64,000 bases of DNA, from contig NC_134702.1 in NCBI RefSeq assembly GCF_043290135.1, positions 75,894,417 to 75,958,416 of the forward strand, in the 5' to 3' direction. Positions 52,872 to 64,000 of this stretch are shown here, one piece after another. The notes under the pieces were generated by a model that saw only the letters and a list, made by a program, of their open reading frames with translations, did no database searches and was not told where the DNA came from. The stretch is from Rhipicephalus microplus. Lineage: Eukaryota; Arthropoda; Arachnida; Ixodida; Ixodidae. The position numbers and the translations under genes are program-made. How positions within the stretch are numbered: the first letter of the stretch is position 1; each line of letters opens with the position of its first letter.

Positions 52872-55137
52872 CATCACCTCGTGCATTCGCACTTAACCAT
52901 GTTCACCCTCGGGGAAATGCTTGGGAGTTTTTTTTTTTGTTTGGAAACGTAGATTTCAGCGATTGCCAATATGCAAGAACTAAACAGAAAGTAGGTCATT
53001 TGTTCGTTTTGCCGTTCCCTGGATTAGAACGTAGCTCTGACGCGTTTCGCAGTGAATAAGATTAGCGCAACTAAACATACAAGCGGCATTCACAATGAAT
53101 AAATGAGGTGTTTTTCATTTATATTTACATAAAAATTAAATCTTGTGGTGCACACTGAACACTTCACGTTCTGTCACTGCCTTCGACATACTTTAGGAAA
53201 TTATTTTTGACGTTTCCTTACTACATCCTTATTACTTCACTCTAGCCGTAACAACGATACAGATCAGGGTGGCATATTGCGGGTGTAGAGTTGTTGCAAA
53301 GGCCGCAAATATAATAAATTACGACGTTGCTAATCATCTTAATGCAGTTTCGAGCATGATCACCCGAATGAGGTCGTATTCACATAATTCACTGCACGCA
53401 TCATAGACTACAAACACGGATAATAAACGCTCGAAGTGCCAGTGCTCTGAAGAGTACTGGGAGGCGCTCGAAACGCTTTTTTTTAATAATTTATCTTCTG
53501 CACCAGAACAGAAAATAAAATTGCCCTTAGCACATATATGTGTGCGCTTAAAAATCAATGGTGAGCACTTGGTACTCGTCGATATAGATAAGGAGCAGGA
53601 GTATATTTGCGTTTTACTCTCTCGTTTTAGAGGAGTGCAAGAAGACTCTACGTGTCTGAGAGACTGGAATTTTGATTGCTTTCACTCTGTCTTTTCATGT
53701 AGCGAGAACGACGCATTGCGCTTCATCGCACACTTTGCGAGAGTAACAAAAAAGGCTCTTAGTTGGAACTCGGCTGATTTAGCATTGTGATACGCTTTTC
53801 TCCTTCTATATTTTCTTTTGCTCTAATTTTTCCCACCTCTCGAAAGAGTGAGCAGGCATTGTGCCCCTCCAGTGGCAGTTGCCAGCTACCTCTTTCCCTC
53901 TTTTCTTGCTGTTCTTTTGTATCCGTGTATGCCAATCAAATGAATAGTGAATAAATACCCTCCCCAGCATTTAGAGTGTAAAAGTGAAGCATTTTAGCAA
54001 GTTATTTCTTGCTCTTGCCGTACCAAACAACTATCGTCATAGGCATACACTGGTATAAGAGTCATGATTATGTTGAACCTCGCTAGTAAACTCTGGTACG
54101 CTAGATAGAAGGAAGATAACATTTAGCCCCCAAAATTGGTATGTATCACAGAAACTTGTGTGGCCTAACAGAAGAGTATTATAATTTGGAGATGTCGTGG
54201 ACTGGAACATTTAGAGGCATGGAAAGAATAAAAATGTGTAGTCGAGCTGGATCTAACCAAGACAGTCACCGTGGCAGTCACGTTTTCTGTGACAGAACCT
54301 TGCCAGATATTCAAAATGCTTTAAAAATGCTTTTACAGGCATCACATCAAGAAAATGTCAATATTTGTTTATCTGTTGGCTATCATCTTTTATAAAAATA
54401 TACTAAAATTAAAATAACAGTAAGGCTTTCAGTCAACTTCGCAACTCCTAAAACAGTGAAACTGGAAGATTTTGAAGACTACTCTGGCTGTTTCTAGGCT
54501 CCATTTAGGCCTTATCGAGATGTTACAGATTGTTTATAGGATGCTTCTAGGCCACGGTTACGCTTTGACTACTTTATGATAGGTTGTTTCAACATTGTGT
54601 CTCAGCTCAGAGAGGTTCGAGTTAAACCACAGGTAGTCACGACACAGGCGCATCGGCATTTCCGTAGGCCTCCCATCACTTCGGGGAATCCTCGCAGCCT
54701 TTCCATTTTCCTAATATATTCTTGTTATACGTATTACGGGTCTCTGGTTCACTCCTGTCGCTTCGCAGTCATTCTTTGGTTTAGCTGTTGCCTTTGTTCT
54801 TGCAATGAAACATGTATATAGTGTAATTTCTAAGGCACGTATCTGTTTACGATTACCCTGACTTCATCTCTGCAAAAAAAGCCGAAACACTGCATATTTA
54901 ATTTAAAGCGTTAAACTGTCAATGACCAACAAAGCGTATATAAATAAAATATTGAGATAACCGTTTCGTGCTATTTGAATGCGTTAAAATGCCATAAAAG
55001 ATACCAAATGGTATTACAGCAACGTGCCTATAATTGTGCAGTGCTAACAGTCATCAATTGATATTACAGCAATGTGCCTGTCATTGTGCAGTGCTAACAG
55101 TCATATCAAGGAACAACTTTTTTTGTGACCTATGTGT
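52872..55137. other. No recognised gene; 50-bp tandem duplication at 55013-55112
   Basis: AT-rich. Two copies of a 50-bp unit beginning ATTACAGCAAYGTGCCT lie at 55013-55062 and 55063-55112. Short frames (53521-53790, 54141-54395) show no recognisable domain. The Helitron copy's 3' end (hairpin plus CTRR) was not found. Confidence 0.5.
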
Positions 55138-55366
55138 ACCCACAATGGTGCTGTAGTGGCTAAGGCCCTTGGCTGCTGACCCGCACGTCACGGAATCGAA
55201 TCCCGGTCGTGACGGCCACGTCTTCGATGGAGGCGAAAATGATTGAGGCCTGGGCACTTAAATTTTGGTGCATGTTAAGAACCCCAGGTGGTGGAAAATT
55301 CTCGAGTCCTTCACTACAGCGTCTCTCAATCTAATGGTGGTTTCAGGACGTTAAATCTAAACAAAT
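55138..55366 (+). mobile_element. Ruka-type SINE, full length
   Basis: Head CTGTAGTGGCTAAGGCCC (A box), GGCTGCTGACCCGCACGTC, B box GGAATCGAATCCC. Body TTCGATGGAGGCGAAAATG, AAGAACCCCAGGTGGTGG, TTCACTACAGCGTCTCTC and GGTTTCAGGACGTTAAAT. It is the only copy in the window with both halves contiguous. Confidence 0.88.
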
Positions 55367-56443
55367 ATTATTATCTGAGCCATGTCAAGTCGCCACATAA
55401 AATGACGAGAATTTCTCTAGAAATTTCCATCGTGTACCACCTTCCCATTACTATAGGTGCCTTTTAGAAGCCTTTAGTTTATGGGACACTTCGTAACGCT
55501 GATTGTTGAATAGTTGAGTATATAAAATGCCAGCTCGTTTGAAATCTTGCCAACAAAGAGTACCGTATGTTCGAATCAGTGTTTATTGAGTGAGTGTCCA
55601 AATACGAGTTAAGAGCACAATATTTATGTAATTGTTGCGTCATAAGACAAGTACTTTGTGTGAAAATTACAAAATACAATAAGTACAAAACAAAAATACA
55701 GTAGGTACTAAATGCCGCTAGGAAACACAAAATTGAAATAACGAGACACATTCGCGACTGTGTCACGTGGAGCACTCAATATTACGCCAAACTAAGGCAT
55801 TGATGAAGACCCAGCCAACCTTTTCAATATAGCCATTTTAATAAACATACAGCCACATGCTCACTCAGGCTTTATATTAATAGAGTGTGTTAGTGCATGC
55901 ACACGCTTTTGCGTTCCTCTGTACTCTCAGCCGCAAAGAAGAAGAACACTGAGGACGCAGGAGATCACGTAATTGAACCACTTTGCAGCTCAGCGCATAA
56001 TCTCTCGACTGAAAGGAGGCAGTTTGTATTGTTTTTTTTTTGTTCAATATTTCAACATCAGTAAGATATACTGACTTTCAGTATAACCAAGAACATTTAC
56101 CTTCAACTTTGCTTCAGGTGAAAATGCTGAGAATTCTGTGTATGTCGTGCAAATGAGTGTAGAATTACCATTAGGACGTTGTCCAGCCGACTGCATAGAA
56201 AAAGCTTGAAATATTATTCCACTTCAGGGGGGGGGGGGTACGTGTCAACATGCGCTGCCACCAATAACGAAATTCTACCTTGGCAAGATCCGGAAATGTC
56301 GACACAATGTACACCTCTACAAATACAGATTTTGCCTCGTATATGATTTTCTCATTGGGCTCCTTTATAGCTCTCTTGATTCTGTTTACTGACACCATCA
56401 ACCATACGTTTTCTAATTCAATTCCAGTGTTTGTATTTAGTTT
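55367..56443. other. No recognised gene
   Basis: AT-rich. Poly-T near 56032-56041 and poly-G near 56228-56237. No domain. The 98-codon minus-strand frame at 55479-55775 is hydrophobic and probably spurious. Confidence 0.5.
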
Positions 56444-56475
56444 ATTTTACAAATAGATCCCCATTTTACAAATAG
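56444..56475 (+). repeat. Short direct repeat before the tRNA-like sequence
   Basis: ATTTTACAAATAG at 56444-56456 and 56463-56475, six bases apart, ending right at the tRNA-like head. Possibly a local duplication at an insertion junction. Confidence 0.45.
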
Positions 56476-56478
56476 GGA

Positions 56479-56549
56479 GCGGCGATGGCATAGTGGTTAG
56501 ATCATCCGCCTCGCATGCAAGAAGTCCGTGGTTCAAATCCCGGTGCCGC
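56479..56549 (+). promoter_or_regulatory. tRNA-like sequence upstream of the RTE element (internal Pol III promoter type)
   Basis: 71 nt. GCGGC at the 5' end pairs with GCCGC at the 3' end. A box TGGCATAGTGGTTAGA; CTCGCAT in the anticodon-loop position (CGC, alanine-like); B box GGTTCAAATCCC. D-, anticodon- and T-stem pairings are poor, so I do not call a working tRNA gene. It is probably a SINE head or the 5' promoter of the element that follows. Confidence 0.55.
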
Positions 56550-59500
56550 GCAGTTCTCAACCGGAAAAAAAAATCCGCGTGTGGATGGAACTGCATTAAG
56601 AGGCCTGGGATGCGGCCTCACCAGTAACCACCGCCGGGAACGCACTCCCTCACCAGAGAAGTATTGGCCACCCTGGTGCAGTATCTGGCCACTACCTCCC
56701 ACATGCATACGTCAAATAACTCACGGCCCTCAGTTCCCAGCAGCTGCGAAGCAACTGACCAAGGCGGCGGTCAGATCTGCAACGCAGCAGAGGGTGCTAA
56801 GAATCTCTGGACTACAGGCCGCCATTGGAACCTGAACTTGGCAACGTTTAACGCTAGAACCTTATTTGGTGAGGGAAGTCTAGCTGTACTATTCGAGGAG
56901 CTAGAGGGTGTTAAATGGGATATAATATGGCTCAGTGAGGTTAGGAGGACAGATGAGGCCTATACTGTGCTACAGAATGGGCACGTCCTTTGCTATCGGG
57001 GCTTAGCAGACAGAAGTGAACTGGGAGTGGGGTTCCTAATTCACAGAAACATAGCTGGCAACATAGGGGAATACTATAGCATTAATAAAAGGGTGGTAGG
57101 TATTGTAATTAAACTGAATAAAAGATACAAGATTAAGGTAGTGCAGGCTTACGCGCCTACATCAAGCCATGTGACGCTTCAGTTTAAAGCTTCTATGAAG
57201 ACGTGGAATCGGCAATGAGTAAGGTAAAAGCACAGTATATTATAGTCATGGGCGACCTTAATGCAAAGGTAGGGAAGAAGCAGGCTGGAGACCAGGCAGT
57301 AGAAGATTATGGCATCGGTACAAGAAACGCCAGAGGAGAGCTACTAGTAGAATTCGCAGAACGCAATAATTCGCGGATTTTGAATACCTTCTATCGCAAA
57401 CGAGAAAACCGCAAGTGGACATGGAGGAGCCCTAATGGCGAAAATAAGAACGAAATAGATTGTAAATGACTGCACACCCAGGAATCGTGCAGGATGTGGA
57501 GGTGGTTGGCAAGGTACGATGCAGTGACCATAGAATGGTACGGTCTCGAATTCGCCTAGACTTGAAGAAGGAACGACAAAAACTGATACGCAAGAAGCCA
57601 ATCAATGAGCTAGCACTCAGAGGGAAAGTACAGGAATTCAGAGTGTCGCTGGAGAACTGGTACTCGGCTCTTAGTGAGGAAACCAACCTTATCGTAGATA
57701 CAATGAATGATAACCTGACGAGTATCATTACGGAGTGTGCAGTGGAAGTTTGAGGCAGGGTAGTTAGACAGGACACTGGCAAGCTTTCCCAGGAAACGAA
57801 GAACCTAATTAAGAAGCGTCAAAGCATGAAAGTGTCAAGTACAACAGACAAAATAGAACTGGCAGAGCTTTCGAAGCTGATTAATAGACGTAAAGTATGC
57901 GATGTAAGAAGGTATAACATGGAGAGAATTGAACACGCTCTGAAAAACGGAGGAAGAGTCAAAGCAGTGAAGAGGAAACTTGGTATAGGCAAAAGTCGGA
58001 TGTATGCACTAAGAGACAAAGAAGGCAAAATAACTACCAATATAGATAGGATAGTTAAAATAGTGGAGGAGTTTTACAGAGATCTGTACCGTAGCCGAGA
58101 TAACCACGACCTTAATACTATAAGAACTAGCAGTAACCCAGATGACACCCCACCAGTAATGATAGAAGAAGTCAGAAAAGCTTCGGAGAGCTAGCAAAGA
58201 TGCAAAGCTGCTGATGAGGATCAGGTAACATCAGATCTGTTGAAAGATGGAGGACAGATTGTGTTAGAAAAACTAGCCACCCTGTTTACGAGGTGTCTCC
58301 TGACGGGAAGGGTACCAGAGTCTTGGAAGAACGCTAACATCATCTTAATACATAAGAAAGGAGATGGCAAGGACTTGAAGAATTACAGGCCGATCAGCTT
58401 GCTCTCTGTAGTATACAAGCTATTTACAAAGGTAATTGCTAACAGAGTAAAGAAAACATTAAAATTCAATCAACCAAAGGAACAAGCAGGATTTTGAGCA
58501 GGCTACTCAACAATTGACCACATTCATACTATCAATCAGGTAATAGAGAAATGCTCAGAGTATAACCAACCACTATACATAGCCTTCATAGATTACGAGA
58601 AGGCGTTTGATTCAGTAGAAATATCAGCCGTCATGCAGACACTGCGGAATCAGGGCGTAGATGAAGTATATATAAACATTCTTGAAGAAATCTACAGGGG
58701 ATCAACTGCTATCATAGTGCTTGATAAAGAAAGCAACAGAATACCAATCAAGAAGGGTGTAAGGCAGGGGGACACAATCTCCCCAATGCTATTTACCGTG
58801 TGCTTGCAGGAGGTTTTCAGAAGCCTAGAATGGGAACAGTTAGGGATAAGAGTTAATGGAGAATACCTTAGTAACCTGCGCTTCGCCGATGACATTGCAT
58901 TGCTGAGTAACTCAGGGGACGAATTGCAACTCGTGATTACGGAGTTAGACAAGGAGAGCAGAAAGGTGGGTTTTAAAACTAATCTGCAGAAAACGAAAGT
59001 AATGTACAACAACCTCGGAAAGGAACAGCGCTTCGAGATAGGTAATAGTGCACTTGAAGTTGTAAAAGACTATGTCTACTTAGGGCAGGTAATAACCGCA
59101 GAACCTAACCACGAGATTGAAGTAACTAGAAAAGAATAAGAATGAGGTGGAGCACATTCGTCAAGCACTCTCAAATTATGACAGGTAGATTGCCACTATC
59201 CGTCAAGAGGAAGGCATATAACAGCTGTATCTTGCCGGTACTTAGCTACGGAGCAGAAACCTGGAGACTTACAAAGAGGGTTCAGCTTAAATTGAGGACC
59301 ACGCAGCGAGCAATGGAAAGAAAAATGGTAGGTGTAACCTTAAGAGACAAGAAGAGAGCAGAGTGGATTAGGGGACAAACGGGGGTTAAGGATATCATAG
59401 TTGAAATAAAGAAGAGGAAATGGACATGGGCCGGGCATGTAGCGCGTAGAAAGGATAACCGCTGGTCATTAAGGGTAACTAACTGGATTCCCAGAGAAGG

Positions 59501-59675
59501 CAAGCGGGTTAGGGGGAGGCAGAAGGTTAGGTGGGCAGACGAGATTAAGAAGTTTGCAGGTATAAATTGGCAGCAGCAAGCACAGGACCGGGTTAACTGG
59601 CGGAACATGGGAGAGGCCTTTGTCCTGCAGTGGACGTAGTCAGGCTGATGATGATGATGATGATGATGACAAGTA
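56550..59675 (+). mobile_element. LINE-I: RTE-clade non-LTR retrotransposon
   Basis: Endonuclease and RT with RTE-type C-terminal signatures (LSYGAETWRL, KRKWTWAGHVARR, RVRGRQKVRWADEIKK) and a short repeat tail, (GAT)n at 59645-59670. No RNase H and no separate ORF1, as in other RTE elements. The clade includes BovB, which is known from ticks; I cannot say from reading whether this copy is BovB proper. Multiple lesions make it inactive. Confidence 0.85.
56830..59639 (+). pseudogene. RTE endonuclease / reverse transcriptase (broken)
   Basis: Endonuclease: LATFNARTLFGEGSL (~56837), WLSEVRRTDEA, VVQAYAPTSSH (~57140), IIVMGDLNAKVG (~57240), CSDHRMVRSRI (~57520). RT: KNYRPISLLSVVYKL (~58378), IAFIDYEKAFDSVE (~58580), VRQGDTISPMLF (~58758), RFADDIALLSN with FADD at 58882-58893. 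Lesions: frameshift ~57180; frameshift ~57465; TGA 57751; TAG 58192; TGA 58495; frameshift near 59130. The two TGAs replace expected Arg codons (CGA to TGA), typical of CpG decay. The last frame (59142-59639) carries the C-terminal motifs. Confidence 0.85.
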
Positions 59676-62600
59676 GATCATTCGTATTGACGATGAAGTA
59701 AACTATTCCTCGCAATCGCTGCTGAACAAATGTTTCTCAGAAAAGCCAACAGGGGACGGTGAGCCGTCGGGTGGCACGTGGAGACCTATTTACCTGAAGA
59801 TTTATAAGCCCACTTTTGTCGGTTTCACAGTTATCTCAATTATTATTACTGATGAATATGACTTCAAGATTTCTTTTTCTAGACATGAGACTTTTCATGT
59901 TGGGAATTTGCCCAGCAAACCTTCTAATTAAACTAACGTCCACCCACCTTCCTATGAATTCGGTCGAGGAGGCAGAAGGAACCTCATTTTGGTTATTCAG
60001 AAAAAGCTCCTACCGAAAAAAGAGTATATTCGTTCGTAGTATAGGACGAAATATATCAATGCATTAGTGATGTTTACTAGTATCACTAAAACAGCAGCGA
60101 ATGTAAACTAATCCAAAATGTGTTTATATCATGGGAAACAAAAGGTGAGTACTATTGATGACGTTAACTAAATCATTAGCACCATTTTTCAAGACGTGAT
60201 CAATGTATACGGTTAACACAAAAGAGAAAATAGGACTTTTAGAGGCCCTCCTTACATCACTATCACAAAAAAGGCAATATTATGTAATATAAATCTACTT
60301 GTTCAAAACTTATGAATGAATTATTGATTGGTAGCACTTAGTCCCTGCGTTCATCCGTATACCAAATTGAAGGCGGTTCTTTTTCGCATATCTGTGTTTG
60401 TATGTTCAGGTGTGAGTGCTATTGTGTCAGTTTTTCTGCAGCTTCTCTACTAAACTGAAAAATTCTTAAGCTCACATATTAAAATATATCAATATATCAA
60501 CCCAAATAAAGATTGCGGAAATTAAAATATAAATGCTCACTTTTCTTCACCACTTTCATTAACCTCTTGGTATATCTGTTTGGCATGCGCATACGAAAAC
60601 TAATACCCATAACCTCGTAAAATTTCAGTGAAAGGCAGAATTCTCCACACCGAATCAACCGAATGAACCTATGAATGTTAACCTTCCTGAATTATAACTT
60701 GAAGACAGACACCGAGAGGGGAATTTCTTAAACAGATTTACATGAATAATTCACCACTTGAATCATCTGTATATCTTTGTCCCTAGCAAACAGAACTACA
60801 CATCACCCTACACAAGATGCATGAAAACTTACTTCGCAAGAACGAAAACATTTAAGAATATTTGCCCTCACACTATACCATAATGCAACCTCATTATCAA
60901 ACTGACGTCATAAAAATCATTATTAATATATTGTTATATTGTCTTCCTAACCATACTCATACTTTTGTTGTAATAATGCTTGGTTTTTGTTGTTGCTTCT
61001 TTTAATTTTTGCAAGCGCGTTCAATGTTTACTATTCTTATTGCCCACGCTGCTTGGACTACGTGTCTGCAGTATTTCATGAATATATACATAAATATAAA
61101 AATAAAGGCATAGACTAAAAACTAAATAAAAATACGTCTCTGTTACAAGACGCAGTGCTGTCTGTTATAGAGTAGTTGACTTTCTGTCGCATAACAGGCT
61201 TTATTGAAAGAGCATCCTGTAACTTATTATTTTTGGTTCACGTAGCATTCGAAAGCGCGCGTATGTGCGTAATCATTCTTTGCGGGATCTCAAGAGCATC
61301 TCGTTGACACGACTAAAATGCTACCTAATCATAAAATGTTACCTAATTGCGCTTACCCTGGTCCAGCACGCAGTGATGAGGGCGTGGAAAACTTTTTGTT
61401 TGGCAGTCTTTGTGCTCCTTTGCACAGTTCGATCGCTTGCTTATATATAGATGTGACGAAAAATATGGCGGCTTCTTACCAGAATTGTCAAGCCTCGAGG
61501 CAGGGTGGAGCTCGGTAGGCTTTCTTGCATCTCTCGTTTTTTTTTTGTTTATTTCTAAGTTCTCATTAGCCCTCTTTTTGCTTCTTCTATCGCTTTGTAT
61601 CTGCTTGTTTCATTTGTGTTTTTGTGCATTATTTTTTCTTTCTGGTTTCTTCTATTCACTTTTATTTCCTTTCTGTCTCTGTCTCTATACATATCACTAC
61701 TTTTGTATCTCTCAATCTCTATTTGTTTCTTTTTCTCTATCTTGGCTTCATTGTGTTTCTTTCGGTCATTTTCCGTTTGCGTTACGCTACGCTTTTACAT
61801 TCTCTTTTTCGTCTTTATTTTTGTCTATCTCTTTTATTATCTTTTTCAAGGGTTTCTCTTTCTCTGTAACTTCTTTTATTTGTTTTGCTAAAATACAGTC
61901 ATCAGTAAGTATATTACCAACTTTCCACCGTATATCCTCAAATGTTTCGATTGAAGCTTGAGCCGCGCAGCTTGAGCCGCGCAGCCCGATATTGTATATA
62001 TGTGTGCCGACAGGCTATTCAAGAATACTGAGGTGTTATCTCGGCATCAGCCCCCAGTGCTTCGTGGCTGGAGTCGGTCAAACCAGTTCATGTCACGTTA
62101 TGCAGCGTTCCACTTAAGTTTGCGGATAACTATGCATTTGATAGTCAAAGTTTCAGAAGTCTCTACTACGACGTCTCTCATAATCCCATAAAAACTCGTA
62201 TATCTTAACAATATTTACCTTGTTATTATTTCTGTCTGCATATCTTTTTATGTTGCTTTTTCTTTCATGTATTTCACGGGCAGAATTTTTCTTTTACGAT
62301 TGCCTAGTTTCAGAGGTGCATACCCACCTCGGCAGTTTTATACGCCCTAAATACAATTTATTGATAACTGGAACAGCTTCTCTCTTAAAAAGCTGCTTGT
62401 AACAGTTAATGATAGTGTAAAGCTGACTCTTGTCGGTATCGTGATTGTTACTTAGGTCTTAGGCGCGGTTATTAAAAAAATCTGTTGTGGCACATAGTGG
62501 GCACCTGATTGACTTGATACGCTCATTGCGGTACGAGTTCGTTGTCTATAGCGTAAACAAAGAAAGACAACGTAAAAAATGAATATATATTTGTAATAGT

Positions 62601-62860
62601 ACGTTATTTGCAAAAATTTCTGAACGCCCCCAAAAAATGTTAGCAAAGAGGTAGTAAATGCACACATTTGCTAATTTCGCGAGAATTTTTCGCCATCCTG
62701 TCTTTCCTTTACTTGCCTGTGAAACTGGTAAATTTTTCCGCTTCTACAAAAATTGGGGGACCCCTCAGCTTCACTTTCAAGAGGTTAACGCGATAGCAAA
62801 ATTTGGTCCCTAGCGTGCTATTCAACCGTAAAGTACATACTTATTAATATGTCCTCTTAC
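59676..62860. other. No recognised gene; AT-rich with T-rich tract
   Basis: Very AT-rich to 61260. A strongly T-rich segment (61535-61870) gives hydrophobic, Phe/Leu-rich frames that are not convincing genes. A 14-bp unit, CTTGAGCCGCGCAG, is directly repeated at ~61957-61986. No domain found. Confidence 0.5.
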
Positions 62861-62901
62861 GCACACACACGCACACACACACACACACACACACACGCAC
62901 G

Positions 62902-62942
<41 letters not shown>

Positions 62943-62958
62943 GCACGCCCGCACACAT

Positions 62959-62989
<31 letters not shown>

Positions 62990-62990
62990 C
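62861..62990. repeat. (CA)n microsatellite grading into (GA)n
   Basis: CA repeats with CG and CC interruptions (62861-62973) followed by AGAGAGAGAGAGAGAG. Confidence 0.97.
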
Positions 62991-63528
62991 ATACACAGAC
63001 ACGTGCATATTCTTTATAACTAAGCTAATCACAGATAATAGAAGGAGGATGTGCAAATTAGGCTAAGTTCAGGGAAACATTGAAGTTCGAAGAGATAAAA
63101 AATTGTCCCATAGGGGCCGTTTCTGTAGCCAAAGGGCTGCATCTAGCCCATTCGTCTTTTTGTGAAGACTGCAACCGTCAAGCAGCTCTCAAGCCGTAAC
63201 TGTAAGGGCAACAGCTGATACCTTAGCAAATACCACTCAGCTAGTCCAGCCTAGGTCGGCAAGCTCACCTTTGAATCGACTCACTCAGACTCAAAGTGAG
63301 CCGTGAGTCTGAGTGAGTGAGGCGGAGAAACTTTTCTGTAAGTGAGTCCGAAGAAGTTCGGAGAAGTATTATTTTCGCTATATTGAACCCAAGTTCGTCT
63401 ATATGACGCCAAATTAGGCGAATCAGGTATGAGCGGGTCCGAAGAGTAAAGTATATTTATTCACCGAGACTGAGTGAGGTTCATATAAATGCGAAGCGTT
63501 TCCTAGCGAACTTCGGCAACTTTTGGCG

Positions 63529-63529
<1 letters not shown>
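62991..63529. other. Unassigned; hairpin at 63280-63317
   Basis: A perfect inverted repeat, CTCACTCAGACTCA (63280-63293) and TGAGTCTGAGTGAG (63304-63317), with a 10-nt loop, in a region of degenerate GAGTGAGTC repeats that continues to ~63475. Confidence 0.6.

Positions 63530-63573
<44 letters not shown>
63529..63573. repeat. (CTAT)n microsatellite
   Basis: About 11 TATC/CTAT units. Confidence 0.97.
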
Positions 63574-64000
63574 GAATCCGGCGGCAACCAAGGCATTTTC
63601 TGGCGGCAACCACTATGGCGGCAACCCTGCCGCATTTCACGCGTTATTTGAGGACACACTGTGTTCTCTGTACTCGACAAGTAAATTTTATTTTTGGGAT
63701 TCAAAAAGCTCGCGATCTTTTCTTTCCATTGATGCTGAGCGTTAACGTCTCCCCTGAAAGATTATACGTTAGCAGTGAAAACAGTGTGAGCTACAAGAAA
63801 GCATTTTCATTCTACAAACCTTGGTTGTTCTGCGAGCACGGAGAAAATGTTCAGCATAACAGTGCGAAATATACTGTGCCTTTACACTAAGAGCTATAGG
63901 AGAATTCTGTGAAGCGATATTGAATATAAAAAATTAGTAATTTATTAACACTTTAATGAAAATTGGTCAAATTATGAAAGTTGGCATTGAATATGGGCAA
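63574..64000. other. No recognised gene
   Basis: A 91-codon plus-strand frame (63615-63890) has no recognisable motif. It starts in an ACTATGGCGGCAACC context that partly repeats GGCGGCAACC (63579, 63602, 63617). Confidence 0.45.

Noticed and set aside
56479..56549. Functional tRNA-Ala(CGC) gene
   Set aside because: Length and ends fit, but the D, anticodon and T stems have several mismatches.
61410..61961. 183-codon Phe/Leu-rich frame that looks like a membrane protein
   Set aside because: A low-complexity T-rich tract; hydrophobicity follows from base composition, and three frames look alike.
62844..63056. Val/Cys-rich frame
   Set aside because: Translation of the (CA)n microsatellite.

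Overview
The window looks like repeat-rich intergenic or intronic DNA of a hard tick (Ixodidae, probably a metastriate genus such as Rhipicephalus, Dermacentor or Hyalomma). The evidence is several copies of a tRNA-derived SINE matching what I know of the tick SINE Ruka, the types of non-LTR retrotransposon (LINE) present, a Helitron protein with a DUF6570-type domain, and an AT-rich background full of microsatellites. I recognise no intact single-copy host gene. Almost every long reading frame is transposon-derived. Labels LINE-A to LINE-K are mine, not family names.

Layout. 0-3.4 kb: relics of a dispersed repeat, one minus-strand SINE and a (CAGA)n tract. 3.4-15.7 kb: a transposon nest. A minus-strand LINE (LINE-B) is split by a 2-kb LTR element without genes (6225-8274, 4-bp target duplication) and by a 5.7-kb two-ORF LINE on the plus strand (LINE-C, 9338-15071, 11-bp target duplication). 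LINE-A lies at its 3' side. 17.8-23.7 kb: another two-ORF LINE (LINE-D) sits inside a tRNA-derived SINE, with a 12-bp target duplication. 25.3-29.9 kb: a Ruka head, a nearly open single-ORF LINE (LINE-F), the 3' end of another LINE (LINE-G) and a 186-bp duplication. 30-39 kb: degenerate microsatellites, SINE heads, a decayed THAP domain and a decayed reverse transcriptase. 39.4-51.1 kb: two copies of a composite repeat with ~147-bp monomers, a 198-bp (GATA)n tract, LINE-K, and LINE-H inserted into the second composite copy with a 15-bp target duplication. 51.7-52.9 kb: a truncated Helitron-type ORF. 55.1 kb: a full-length Ruka. 56.5-59.7 kb: an RTE-clade LINE behind a tRNA-like sequence. 59.7-64 kb: AT-rich unassigned DNA with microsatellites.

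How the parts relate. The LINEs would have supplied reverse transcriptase for themselves and probably for the SINEs, but all have lesions. Junctions give a partial order: LINE-B is older than LINE-C and the LTR element; the SINE at 17.8 kb is older than LINE-D; the composite repeat is older than LINE-H. LINE-C and LINE-D, despite divergent proteins, share the same 17-nt ORF1/ORF2 overlap. I consider that overlap, the composite 147-bp repeat and the gene-less LTR element the most worthwhile observations. All family assignments come from reading motifs, without database searches.
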